From contig NZ_AJLR01000148.1 in assembly GCF_000307855.1 (NCBI RefSeq), forward strand, positions 1 to 64,000: a DNA stretch of 64,000 nt, read 5' to 3'. Source of the DNA: Schinkia azotoformans LMG 9581 (GTDB taxonomy: Bacteria > Bacillota > Bacilli > Bacillales > Bacillaceae_J). Under the pieces are notes generated by a model that was not told where the DNA came from, did no database searches, and was given only the letters and a program-made list of their open reading frames with translations. The position numbers and the translations under genes are program-made. Position 1 is the first letter of the stretch, and every line of letters starts with the position of its first letter. Of the stretch, positions 1 through 7,843 are shown piece after piece.

Positions 1-11
1 GCCCGTCGCAC

Positions 12-32
12 AAAAAGACTGACAAAAGTCAG
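12..32 (-). terminator. terminator of the export operon
   Basis: Read on the minus strand, CTGAC-TTTT-GTCAG is followed by TCTTTTT. The TGA stop of the ABC permease lies inside the first arm, so the gene ends within its own terminator. Confidence 0.6.
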
Positions 33-1219
33 CCCACTATTTCAATATCGTTTTGTGTGTCTTCTCTCTTTTTCCAAAACACCCTGAGGCTCGAGGCGAT
101 AAAAGCAACTAAAAATGTGCACAACCCCATTAATAAAAGGACTAAGCAATCCTTCCAAATTAATTCAAAGCCAACACCTTTAATAAAAATATTTCGTACT
201 CCATCAAGAAAATAGGTTAATGGTAATAAGTGACCAATGACACTTAACAATTTAGGCATTGCCTCAAATGGCCAAGTAAAACCAGACAGTAAAAATGATG
301 GAACGGCAATTAACATCGTAATTTGTGTTGCCCCGACTTGGTTTGCAGAAAACAAACTTGCAAGATAACCGATCCCTAATAAAGCAAACGTAAAGGAAAC
401 GGCTAATCCAATGGCAGCAAAGAGATTTCCATTTGACGGTAAGTCAAAGCCGTAAATGGCAACTAAAAACGTTGTTATAAAATTAAAGATTCCAATTAAA
501 AAGTATGGTGCAGATTTTGCGTAAGCAATCCGCCAAGGACATTCACGCCATTCTTTAAATCTGTTCCAATTACCTTGTTCTTTATCACGGGTAATCGTTA
601 ATGATAAGCCCAACAACAATACTTGTTGCAAGGCAACCCCTATTAAGCCGTAGACTAGAAAAGTGCTGTAATTAAATGTTCCATTATAAAGAACCCTTGA
701 GCGAAAAGGGATGGATTGAAAGGTTAATTGTATTTGCTCTGAATTAAATTTGTTTTGCGCGAGTTTTTTCGCTGCTGTTCCAAAATTGAAATTAGCAATA
801 ACCTCATTTGCTGCTTTCGTGGCTGAGTTTGAAATAAGCATATTACTTCCATCAATCATTGTTAAAATAGGCGCTTCTTCCCCGCGCAATACTTTGTTAA
901 ACATATTGTTCGGAATAACGATAGCAACCTTTGCTTTTCCCGCTTCAAGCAATGGCTGGATCTCCGCTTCCGAATTCACTAGTTTAATAACATTAAAGCT
1001 TTCTGTTTCATCAAAAGCCTGGACTATTTTTTGACTTAATTGACTGCGGTCTCGATCGACTATAACGGTATCCATTTCGGTTACACGATGATGGGAGTAG
1101 AGATAACCAAACATGGCTGTATATAATATTGGTATAAGGAAAAGCACAGCAAATAAACGCTTGTCCCTAAAAATATTTCTCCACTCTTCATTAATGATAT
1201 GACCAATGCTTAATTTCAT
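29..1219 (-). CDS. ABC-2 type transporter permease
   Basis: This is a 396-residue membrane protein of the ABC-2 permease type (YbhS/YbhR/YhgE-like). An N-terminal segment around residues 22-40 crosses the membrane. A large extracytoplasmic domain follows (about 45-180), and then a cluster of about five hydrophobic segments reaches to residue 380. The topology fits an exporter of lipophilic compounds or drugs acting with the HlyD-type protein encoded just upstream, whose stop overlaps this start by 4 bp (ATGA). No ATP-binding subunit lies in this operon, so either the ATPase is encoded elsewhere or the pair works differently. The substrate is unknown. Confidence 0.85.
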   Translation of the reverse strand: MKLSIGHIINEEWRNIFRDKRLFAVLFLIPILYTAMFGYLYSHHRVTEMDTVIVDRDRSQLSQKIVQAFDETESFNVIKLVNSEAEIQPLLEAGKAKVAIVIPNNMFNKVLRGEEAPILTMIDGSNMLISNSATKAANEVIANFNFGTAAKKLAQNKFNSEQIQLTFQSIPFRSRVLYNGTFNYSTFLVYGLIGVALQQVLLLGLSLTITRDKEQGNWNRFKEWRECPWRIAYAKSAPYFLIGIFNFITTFLVAIYGFDLPSNGNLFAAIGLAVSFTFALLGIGYLASLFSANQVGATQITMLIAVPSFLLSGFTWPFEAMPKLLSVIGHLLPLTYFLDGVRNIFIKGVGFELIWKDCLVLLLMGLCTFLVAFIASSLRVFWKKREDTQNDIEIVG

Positions 1220-2415
1220 TTTAGCTCACCATCTCCAACCCATTTTACAGTCATGCCTGTTGGGATTTCAGCAGGTAGGTCCGGTAACTCAACCTTAAGC
1301 GCAAATGAACGGATATCAGTTTCACCAATACTTTGCGTAGCCTTTTTTATCGCAAAATCACCGGCAGGAGAAATCGTTTTAATTTTTCCGGCCAATTTTT
1401 GATGGGATGCCACTAATTCAACAATAACAGGATCACCTGTTTTTAAATTTACAATTTCCGATTCATCAAAATAAAACTGTGCATACCTCGTATCATTCGT
1501 TTCGATTGTAAAAATAGGAAAACCTGTGTTTACGAGCTCTCCTATTTGCGTTGATTTGGTTACAATCACGCCATCTGCAGGAGCAACTAATTCTGTATAG
1601 GAAAGGTATGTTTTAGCCTCATCCAAAGCTGCTTGGGCTTGACTTTTTCCGCCTTGGGCTGAAGCAATAGCACCTTCTGCTTGACCGATTGAGGCATTTG
1701 CCAATTCCACATCTTTTTTACTTACATCTACTTTGCCACGGTTGGCAATCGCATTTTTTAATGTTGCCTGTGCTTGATCAATTTGTGCAGCTGCTGACTT
1801 TTTCTGTTCTTGGGAAGCGAAGTATTCAGCCTTTGCTTGCTCCATTTTTGCTTTTGCTTCATCTACTTGAATTTGTGCTACTGCACCAGCTTTTTGCAAT
1901 TCTTTCATCCGGTCATAATTAGTTGTTGAAATTTCGTAGAGCTCTTTAGCAGAATTAATTTTAGCATCCAGTGCTTGAACATTTGCCTCAGCTGCCTTTA
2001 CTGCAGCTTCCGCTTGTTGAATTTGACTTTCAATTGACTGTTCAGTAACCGTAACAGCTTGATTACCCTGTGCTTCTTTAACGGTAGCCGCTTTTTTCGC
2101 GCTGCTGGCTTCCGTTATTTTTCCTTCCGCTAATTGAACTGCCGCTTCTGCCTGCGCTACTTTATTTTCTAATTCTTTGCTTTCCAAGCGAGCTATAACT
2201 TGACCTTTCTTTACAACTTCTCCTTCTTCCACTAATAACTCAGTTATTCTTCCTCCAATTTTAAAGCTGGCATTAATGGTAGTCCCCTCAATATAGGCTG
2301 TCGGACTAGCGGTAGTTAGACCTCCATCTGAGGCTTGACTTGTTAGTAGTACCCCAAAACCACCAGCAATTAAAATGAACATCCCAATAAATATGATCCA
2401 CCGTAAATTCTTCAT
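1216..2415 (-). CDS. HlyD/YbhG-family secretion (membrane fusion) protein
   Basis: This 399-residue protein has one N-terminal membrane anchor (about residues 7-25). A biotinyl-lipoyl-like half-motif follows (around 45-75). A long Ala/Gln/Glu/Lys-rich coiled-coil hairpin occupies about 75-265, the second lipoyl half lies around 270-300, and a beta-barrel region completes the C-terminus. This is the periplasmic-adaptor/membrane-fusion fold, which in Gram-positive bacteria sits outside the membrane and couples to an ABC permease. It is translationally coupled to both neighbours by 4-bp overlaps. The family call is secure; the exported compound is not known. Confidence 0.87.
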   Translation of the reverse strand: MKNLRWIIFIGMFILIAGGFGVLLTSQASDGGLTTASPTAYIEGTTINASFKIGGRITELLVEEGEVVKKGQVIARLESKELENKVAQAEAAVQLAEGKITEASSAKKAATVKEAQGNQAVTVTEQSIESQIQQAEAAVKAAEANVQALDAKINSAKELYEISTTNYDRMKELQKAGAVAQIQVDEAKAKMEQAKAEYFASQEQKKSAAAQIDQAQATLKNAIANRGKVDVSKKDVELANASIGQAEGAIASAQGGKSQAQAALDEAKTYLSYTELVAPADGVIVTKSTQIGELVNTGFPIFTIETNDTRYAQFYFDESEIVNLKTGDPVIVELVASHQKLAGKIKTISPAGDFAIKKATQSIGETDIRSFALKVELPDLPAEIPTGMTVKWVGDGELK

Positions 2416-2987
2416 CTCGCCATCACTAATCCTTCCATTAAATAAAGCTTAAACAATTCAAAAACCTCTTCATTCGTAAGCATCCCATGCCGAATATCAT
2501 TCAATTCTACAACCAACGAAACATACATTTTATAAATGACAAATGCTGTTATTTCCGGGTTACATTCTTTGAATTTTTTATTAACGATTGCTTTTTCAAT
2601 GAAGACCTGTATGTAGGAAAGTAATTCTTTCTCAATTTGAACAAGGACTTGTTTCGCCACTTCTGTCCCAAATTCTTTAACCTCTTGAGAAAGCTTAATC
2701 ATTAATACATGTTCTTTCCGGTAAAGTAAAACACTGTAAAGCACTTCATGTAAATTTTCAAATGCTGTTCGATCTATTCTTATAGCGTTTTCGGCATTTT
2801 CCTTCATTTCGCGAATAAGGGCTTGGATGATTTCCTGAAGAATGACCTCTTTATTTTCAAAATATGTATAAATCGTACCTTTACCTACCCCTGCAATCTT
2901 AGCTATATGGTCTACCGTAGTCCCTTTAAAACCAAACATTGAAAAAGATTGAGTTGCCGCTTGCATGATTTTTTCTCTTTTATCCAC
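2412..2987 (-). CDS. TetR/AcrR-family transcriptional regulator
   Basis: This 191-residue protein has a typical TetR N-terminal helix-turn-helix (about residues 8-55, including the signature GVGKGTIYTYFENKE). The C-terminal half is helical and ligand-binding, without family-specific marks I recognise. It is the first gene of a three-gene operon with the HlyD-like adaptor and ABC-2 permease, all overlapping by 4 bp. It is therefore probably the local repressor, released by a substrate of the pump. A matching inverted repeat lies directly upstream at 3003-3025. Confidence 0.9.
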   Translation of the reverse strand: MDKREKIMQAATQSFSMFGFKGTTVDHIAKIAGVGKGTIYTYFENKEVILQEIIQALIREMKENAENAIRIDRTAFENLHEVLYSVLLYRKEHVLMIKLSQEVKEFGTEVAKQVLVQIEKELLSYIQVFIEKAIVNKKFKECNPEITAFVIYKMYVSLVVELNDIRHGMLTNEEVFELFKLYLMEGLVMAR

Positions 2988-3002
2988 TTTCTCACCACCG
3001 AT

Positions 3003-3025
3003 TGACCGTTTTAGTTTTTTGGTCA
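3003..3025. promoter_or_regulatory. candidate TetR operator
   Basis: TGACC and GGTCA form an inverted repeat with a 13-bp centre, 16-38 bp upstream of the tetR-like start codon. TGACC/GGTCA half-sites are common for TetR-family autoregulation. That this protein binds here is inference. Confidence 0.5.
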
Positions 3026-3300
3026 GTTTTCAAGAAATAATTTACCATATTTAATACACCTCGACAAGTTTTAACTTCATTCAACTGAATCGCTCAGGCT
3101 TCCGTAAATATCCATTTAAAGACAGAATTATGAATATTTTTCAGAAAATTGTTAAGATATTGTGAAATTATCACCAAAATAGTTGAAAATGTGATAAATA
3201 TCATATATTGTCGAATTAAGCAGACATTATAATAAAGGCATAAACAAAATATTAGAAAAACACGTAATTTGCCCACAATGGCAAATTGCGATGTATTTTC

Positions 3301-3342
3301 TTATACTATCGACAAATAAAAATATAAATTCTGATAGTATAA
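3301..3342. promoter_or_regulatory. 10-bp perfect inverted repeat upstream of the fbpB-like gene
   Basis: TTATACTATC and GATAGTATAA are exact reverse complements 22 bp apart, ending 37 bp before the small gene. They could be two operator half-sites or a weak mRNA stem. The sequence is not a good Fur box. Confidence 0.4.
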
Positions 3343-3379
3343 AGAAATTAGAATAAATTACTATGGAGGATCATGAATA

Positions 3380-3526
3380 ATGAAAAAAAGAATTCCATCT
3401 TTCGAGGAGCTAGTAAGGGAGAACAAATTAGAATTAATGCGTGATGAAAAAGAAATAGATCGCATTGAAATGAAATTAGAAAAGAAACGCGAAAAACAAC
3501 TAGTTGCAGCTACATCAAGAAGATAA
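3380..3526 (+). CDS. FbpB-like small basic protein (48 aa)
   Basis: This short gene encodes 48 residues beginning MKKRIPSFEELVRENKLEL. It is highly charged and predicted to be a single long helix. The SFEELVxENKxEL start resembles the Fur-regulated basic proteins (FbpB family) of Bacillus, which are thought to act with the small RNA FsrA in iron sparing. The ribosome-binding site is GGAGG at 3365-3369. The ATG at 3380 is preferred over the ATG at 3373, which is in another frame and soon stops. A Fur-controlled role is inferred from the family only, because no clear Fur box is visible. Confidence 0.6.
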   Translation: MKKRIPSFEELVRENKLELMRDEKEIDRIEMKLEKKREKQLVAATSRR

Positions 3527-3530
3527 AGTA

Positions 3531-3609
3531 AGGGTCAGGCACCTTACTACGAATTAAAATGTTAGAATCTTTCTAATATTTCGATTCAAAGGAGCCAGAC
3601 CCTCTTTTT
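3531..3609. repeat. GGGACAGGCACC-type repeat forming a long hairpin/terminator
   Basis: AGGGTCAGGCACC (3531-3543) and GGAGCCAGACCCT (3591-3603) pair as an interrupted stem around a 47-nt loop, followed by TTTTTTT. The right arm encodes the last residues of the CPBP protein (RGSGSFESKY). Related single copies occur at 19562-19574 and 55251-55263. Confidence 0.6.
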
Positions 3610-4391
3610 TTAGAGTACATATTAGTAGCAAATACACCTGCAATGATAAAAAACGTTACTAATAATCCACCTTCAGGACCAAAGTTTCCCCCTGTCAAGA
3701 GCTTCGCACTACTTTCTGTAGTTATTTGATATAGCCCATGCGGGTCTGTACCGCTAACCGGAAAACCAAACACATTCCCTTGAAAATAATTCCATGTAAT
3801 ATGATACCCAATTGGCATCCATAGACTTTTTGTAGCATCATACATATAAGAAAATAACAGCCCTACAAGACCAATGTTAATCAATCCAAAAACCGAGACA
3901 TTGGGATTCATACCATGGAATAAAGAGAAAATTAGAGCTGACATTACATATAGGAGCCATTTCGAATTATGACGATCTTCCATCGTTTTCATGATATAGC
4001 CGCGAAAAAATATTTCCTCGGAAAAGCCGACGGCAATAAATAAAATTAGAAAAGTTAACGAATAAATAGAAAAGTCTGGTGCAAATAGACTCACTTTTAA
4101 CGATAGCTGCCCCGTCAATAACAATAGGATAAAAATAAGCGTCATCGAGGCCCCACCTAAAAATAACCCGAACACAAAATCCTTCATATTTAAACTATTA
4201 AGTTCTAAACCAAGCGCTACAATTTTCTTTTTATTAATATATCTCCAAATTAGCAAACTGCTAAAAATAGCACCTACTACCCCACCGCCATTCATTAAAA
4301 GCTCGATCCATGGGTAATATCCTGGATCGAAAATCTCCCTATGCAAAAATATCCCCGGCAAGGAGAAAAGCACTTGAAAAACAATTAGCAT
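3573..4391 (-). CDS. CPBP (CAAX-like) family intramembrane metalloprotease
   Basis: This protein has 272 residues and seven to eight hydrophobic segments. It carries the three Abi/CPBP motifs in order: EEIFFRGYI (EExxxR), FSLFHG (FxxxH) and HITWNYFQG (HxxxN). These supply the catalytic glutamates and metal-binding residues of the Rce1-like glutamyl protease fold. The reading frame stays open upstream to an ATT at 4460 that sits just after a GGAG/GGGGGG stretch, and the added residues (IIFRNRFGLVRSGW) look like a genuine N-terminus. The real start may therefore be this rare codon. The C-terminal tail is encoded by a dispersed repeat. Confidence 0.8.
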   Translation of the reverse strand: MLIVFQVLFSLPGIFLHREIFDPGYYPWIELLMNGGGVVGAIFSSLLIWRYINKKKIVALGLELNSLNMKDFVFGLFLGGASMTLIFILLLLTGQLSLKVSLFAPDFSIYSLTFLILFIAVGFSEEIFFRGYIMKTMEDRHNSKWLLYVMSALIFSLFHGMNPNVSVFGLINIGLVGLLFSYMYDATKSLWMPIGYHITWNYFQGNVFGFPVSGTDPHGLYQITTESSAKLLTGGNFGPEGGLLVTFFIIAGVFATNMYSKKRGSGSFESKY

Positions 4392-4474
4392 CAGACTAGC
4401 TAAAAATATAAGCCACCCCGACCGTACTAATCCGAATCGATTTCTAAAAATAATTATAATCCCCCCTATACTCC

Positions 4475-5413
4475 TTACACGCTTGTATTATGTTTACGCA
4501 GCTTTGGTTGAAATATTCTAATTCGTTTCGCATTAGATAAAGAATAAATGACAAGTGCAAGCCAAATAAAAGCAAAAGCAATAAAGTCGATCTTCGTAAA
4601 TTGTTCATGGTAAACAAATATGCCTAAACACAATGTTATCGTTGGTGAAATGTACTGAATAAAACCAATCATTGATAAAGGTACCCTTTTTGCAGCTTCC
4701 GCAAATAATAATAGTGGGATAGCAGTCACAATTCCTGTGCCAATTAATAATAAATTAGTAGTATTAAAAGAGAGAAGTGCAAATTCTCCTTTTCCATCTA
4801 AATAAAGACTAATTAAATAAACTACGGCTATTGGAGTTACTACCATAGTTTCAACTGTCAATCCAGTAGTTGAACTTAAGTTTGCTTTCTTTTTAACTAA
4901 ACCATATAAGCCAAAGCTTAATGCCAATAATAATGCAGCCCAAGGAATTTTCCCGTATTGGAACATCAGCACCAAGACACCAATTGCCGCCAAGATAAAA
5001 GATAGCACTTGAATGAAGCTAAGCCTCTCTTTAAGAACAATGACCCCTAATAACACACTAATTAATGGATTAATATAGTATCCAAGGCTAGTTTCAAGGA
5101 CATGATTGTTATTTACAGCCCAAATATAAATAAGCCAGTTGCCGCTTATAAGAATCCCAGACATAATAACAGATAATGCCAATATAGGCTTTGAAATAAT
5201 AACTTTTAATTCTGTTAGAAACTGCTTCCCCTTTTTGAAACATAGTAATACTAAGATCATAAGGGCAAACGACCAAAAAATACGGTGGGCTAATATTTCT
5301 TCTGCAACGATAGTATCTAATGCTTTCCAGTATATTGGGAGGACCCCCCAAATCATATAGGCAAAAACCCCATTTAACACACCTATCGTTTGTTGTTTTT
5401 GTTCCTCTTCCAT
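4475..5413 (-). CDS. rarD: RarD/EamA-family transporter
   Basis: This 312-residue protein has ten predicted membrane segments arranged as two EamA repeats. The N-terminal signature (YMIWGVLPIYWKALDTI, then EILAHRIFWS) is characteristic of the RarD subfamily of drug/metabolite transporters. The substrate is unknown; RarD was named from chloramphenicol sensitivity in other bacteria. It lies just upstream of the CPBP gene on the same strand and may be cotranscribed with it. Confidence 0.85.
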   Translation of the reverse strand: MEEEQKQQTIGVLNGVFAYMIWGVLPIYWKALDTIVAEEILAHRIFWSFALMILVLLCFKKGKQFLTELKVIISKPILALSVIMSGILISGNWLIYIWAVNNNHVLETSLGYYINPLISVLLGVIVLKERLSFIQVLSFILAAIGVLVLMFQYGKIPWAALLLALSFGLYGLVKKKANLSSTTGLTVETMVVTPIAVVYLISLYLDGKGEFALLSFNTTNLLLIGTGIVTAIPLLLFAEAAKRVPLSMIGFIQYISPTITLCLGIFVYHEQFTKIDFIAFAFIWLALVIYSLSNAKRIRIFQPKLRKHNTSV

Positions 5414-5544
5414 TTAAAATCCTCCGATTCCAAAAAAAAAAATAATAAAGTAATTATATGACTGCTGTTTAGTTATTGCTAGTTTAAATTATTTCTATAA
5501 AATATAAAAAGGTAGGCTCTAATTCATGTAAGGAGTGGAGAGGC

Positions 5545-6297
5545 TTGAAAAACTATCTTAACTACAAAGATATGGTTGATATTTGCAACGAAATAAATGA
5601 ACAACATATTCCAGCCGAGGATGCTTTTTTAAATAAAATTGATGAGTTATTCGAACATACAAATTTAGAAGGAAAGGAGCTAATTCTTTACTCCTTCAAA
5701 GAATTGTTAAAGGTCGTCGATTCTGAGATCAATAATATAGAAAAGAAAGTGAATATTTCTCCAAGCTGCGAAAAAGGCTGCGCCAATTGCTGTTATTTCC
5801 CAATTATTACGACAAAATTAGAGGCTAAGCTTATGATTGGCGTGATTAATCGTATGCCTGATGAACGAAGAAACCAAATCATGAACCATTTACAAACATA
5901 TTTTACCAAACATCATGATGCTATTAATAAACTTTGTTCTATTAATTTTGAAGAAATAAGCGACTTTAAGCTTCAATATATTTCAAGTCAGCTGCCATGC
6001 CCTTTGCTGAATGTGGAAACGAATGAATGTATCGCTTATGAAATTCGTCCACTACCTTGTCGAACATATTTAAATTATTGTAACCCTATCGTTTGTAAAG
6101 ATGATTTCATTCCAAGTGAACCTTTTAGCTACGAATTTTTACGTGACTATTATATAGAAGCTTTAAATGAACTCGTTCAAACTATACTTTATGAAGATCA
6201 TGATGATTATGGAATTCAATATCCAGATGATGTATTCCAAGTAGACTATTTGCCTACTTTGTTAAAAAATGAACAATTTATGAAAAAAGCGAAATAG
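5545..6297 (+). CDS. YkgJ-family cysteine-cluster (Fe-S/zinc) protein
   Basis: This 250-residue soluble protein has the cluster CEKGCANCC (about residues 73-81) and later cysteines in CPLL...NECIAYEIRPLPCR. That pattern marks the YkgJ/UPF0153 family of putative zinc- or iron-chelating proteins, whose biochemical role is not established. The start is TTG at 5545 behind a strong AGGAGTGGAGAGG. The stop codon lies inside the following terminator. Expression is monocistronic. Confidence 0.8.
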   Translation: MKNYLNYKDMVDICNEINEQHIPAEDAFLNKIDELFEHTNLEGKELILYSFKELLKVVDSEINNIEKKVNISPSCEKGCANCCYFPIITTKLEAKLMIGVINRMPDERRNQIMNHLQTYFTKHHDAINKLCSINFEEISDFKLQYISSQLPCPLLNVETNECIAYEIRPLPCRTYLNYCNPIVCKDDFIPSEPFSYEFLRDYYIEALNELVQTILYEDHDDYGIQYPDDVFQVDYLPTLLKNEQFMKKAK

Positions 6298-6320
6298 GTA
6301 CTGATCTATTTCGCTTTTTT
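6283..6320 (+). terminator. strong terminator overlapping a stop codon
   Basis: AAAAAAGCGAAATAG and CTATTTCGCTTTTTT are 15-bp perfect arms around an 8-nt loop, ending in a T-run. The TAG stop of the Cys-cluster gene is inside the 5' arm. Confidence 0.85.
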
Positions 6321-6397
6321 TATTTTTTAATCAATATTTGTTTGGCAATATAAGGTATAATAATGGTGAAACTTGTCATATAAGGTGGGTGATTTTT

Positions 6398-7843
6398 GTG
6401 AAAAAAGGAAGATTTGTGGTAAATACTATAATTTCAGCTTCTCTTTTATTATCACTACTTGGTTGTACTTCTGAGCAAACAAACAAGAAAGTTGAACAAA
6501 GTAACCCAGATTTAACGACTATTCACATCATTGCGGAATCTCCTGAAGCAATCACTTTATTTCGGATGGAAGAACAAGAAATTTTAGAAAAGTATCATAT
6601 TAAGCTCGTTTATAATTATCCGCAAAGGATTACAGATCGTTTAGAAGACTATCTTTTCTCAACAGACGATACGTATGATATATTTGTTGTTTTTCCAGCG
6701 AAAATACCTTTATATATTGAAAGAAATATGCTCCTCCCACTAGATTCATATATGGCTAAAAACAAAGAATTCGATAATGAAATTATCCCTGTATATCGAA
6801 AACTTTATATGAATTATGACAACCATGATTATGGCGTGGTTTATGACGGCGACACCCGCCTACTGTTTTATCGAAAAGACTTATTTGAGAAGTATAATAA
6901 TGAATATAAACAACAATTTGGAGTTGACCTTACTCCTCCTGAGACATGGGAGGAATATGAACAGGTTGCAAAATTTCTAACCCGTGACATCGATGGGGAT
7001 GGAAAAATAGATATATATGGTACGGCAACGCTTAATGCCGATTCGAAGCGGTACATTTGGTTTGCTGAACGTTTCATTTCAATGGGCGGCAAATATTTCG
7101 ATGAAGACATGCATCCGCTAATCACATCTAAAGAAGGGATTCGTTCCATCGAGGAGCAGATGGCATTAGAAAACAGTGGAGCAACACCACCGCAATCGAT
7201 GTTTGACTGGGTCGATCTGAACAACGCTTTTCTTCAGGGCAATATTGCTATGGTTGTTCAGTTCAGTGATACGGCAAGGTTTTCATTTGATGAACATGAA
7301 GAAACTTGGAATTCAAAAATACCCGGTAAGGTTGGATGGTCATTAGTTCCAGGAGAAACCCCAGAATCATCTAGAGGTGGTACCTGGATCGGTCGTGTCC
7401 TTTCCATATCAAAAGACTCCAAACACCCGGATCAAGCTTGGCAGGTTATTGAACATATCACATCATTTGATGCTAGTAAGGATGCAATTGGATCATTTGA
7501 AACAATCAATGACCCTTATCTTAATAGTCATTTAACAGCAAATGGGAAGGGCCCTTTCCCTAGTGAAAAAATGAATCAAAACTTTCTGGATACGGTAAAA
7601 GAAAGCCTAGAAAATCCGAATGTCGATTTAATGATCCCAGGCGGTTGGGAGTATATGCAAGTGTTAGACCACTACTTAAATCTTGCGATGATTGGTAAAA
7701 TTACTCCAGAAGAAGCACTTCAAAGTACAGCTGGTGAGTGGGAGAAAATTACCGACAAGTTCGGTCGAGAAGAACAAAAAAGATTTTATAAAGAATGGTT
7801 ACAAAAACTGGAGGAAATAAAAAATGTTAGCAAAGAGAAATAG
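6398..7843 (+). CDS. extracellular solute-binding lipoprotein (family 1 type)
   Basis: This is a 481-residue lipoprotein starting with GTG at 6398, behind AAGGTGGG; an earlier in-frame start at 6338 has no such signal. Its signal peptide ends in the lipobox LLGC. The body resembles sugar-type ABC solute-binding proteins, with the motifs GVVYDGDTRLLFYRKDLFEKY, PPETWEEYEQVAKFLT and WIGRVLSISKDSKHPDQAW. No ABC permease or ATPase follows. The 3' end instead overlaps the GGDEF-EAL gene by 20 bp. It is probably the ligand-sensing partner of that membrane enzyme rather than a transport component; this is inference from gene context. Confidence 0.85.
   Translation: MKKGRFVVNTIISASLLLSLLGCTSEQTNKKVEQSNPDLTTIHIIAESPEAITLFRMEEQEILEKYHIKLVYNYPQRITDRLEDYLFSTDDTYDIFVVFPAKIPLYIERNMLLPLDSYMAKNKEFDNEIIPVYRKLYMNYDNHDYGVVYDGDTRLLFYRKDLFEKYNNEYKQQFGVDLTPPETWEEYEQVAKFLTRDIDGDGKIDIYGTATLNADSKRYIWFAERFISMGGKYFDEDMHPLITSKEGIRSIEEQMALENSGATPPQSMFDWVDLNNAFLQGNIAMVVQFSDTARFSFDEHEETWNSKIPGKVGWSLVPGETPESSRGGTWIGRVLSISKDSKHPDQAWQVIEHITSFDASKDAIGSFETINDPYLNSHLTANGKGPFPSEKMNQNFLDTVKESLENPNVDLMIPGGWEYMQVLDHYLNLAMIGKITPEEALQSTAGEWEKITDKFGREEQKRFYKEWLQKLEEIKNVSKEK

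Larger units (their letters stand above)
2988..3379. other. 392-bp intergenic region
   Basis: This stretch holds the TetR operator candidate (3003-3025) and an AT-rich middle with no convincing gene. A 60-codon minus-strand ORF at 3094-3276 has no ribosome-binding site and no family look. Towards the right there is a 10-bp inverted repeat: TTATACTATC at 3301-3310 and GATAGTATAA at 3333-3342. Confidence 0.6.

Noticed and set aside
3094-3276. 60-codon minus-strand ORF
   Set aside because: No ribosome-binding site, AT-rich, Tyr/Ile/Phe-rich random look, and it lies in a regulatory gap.
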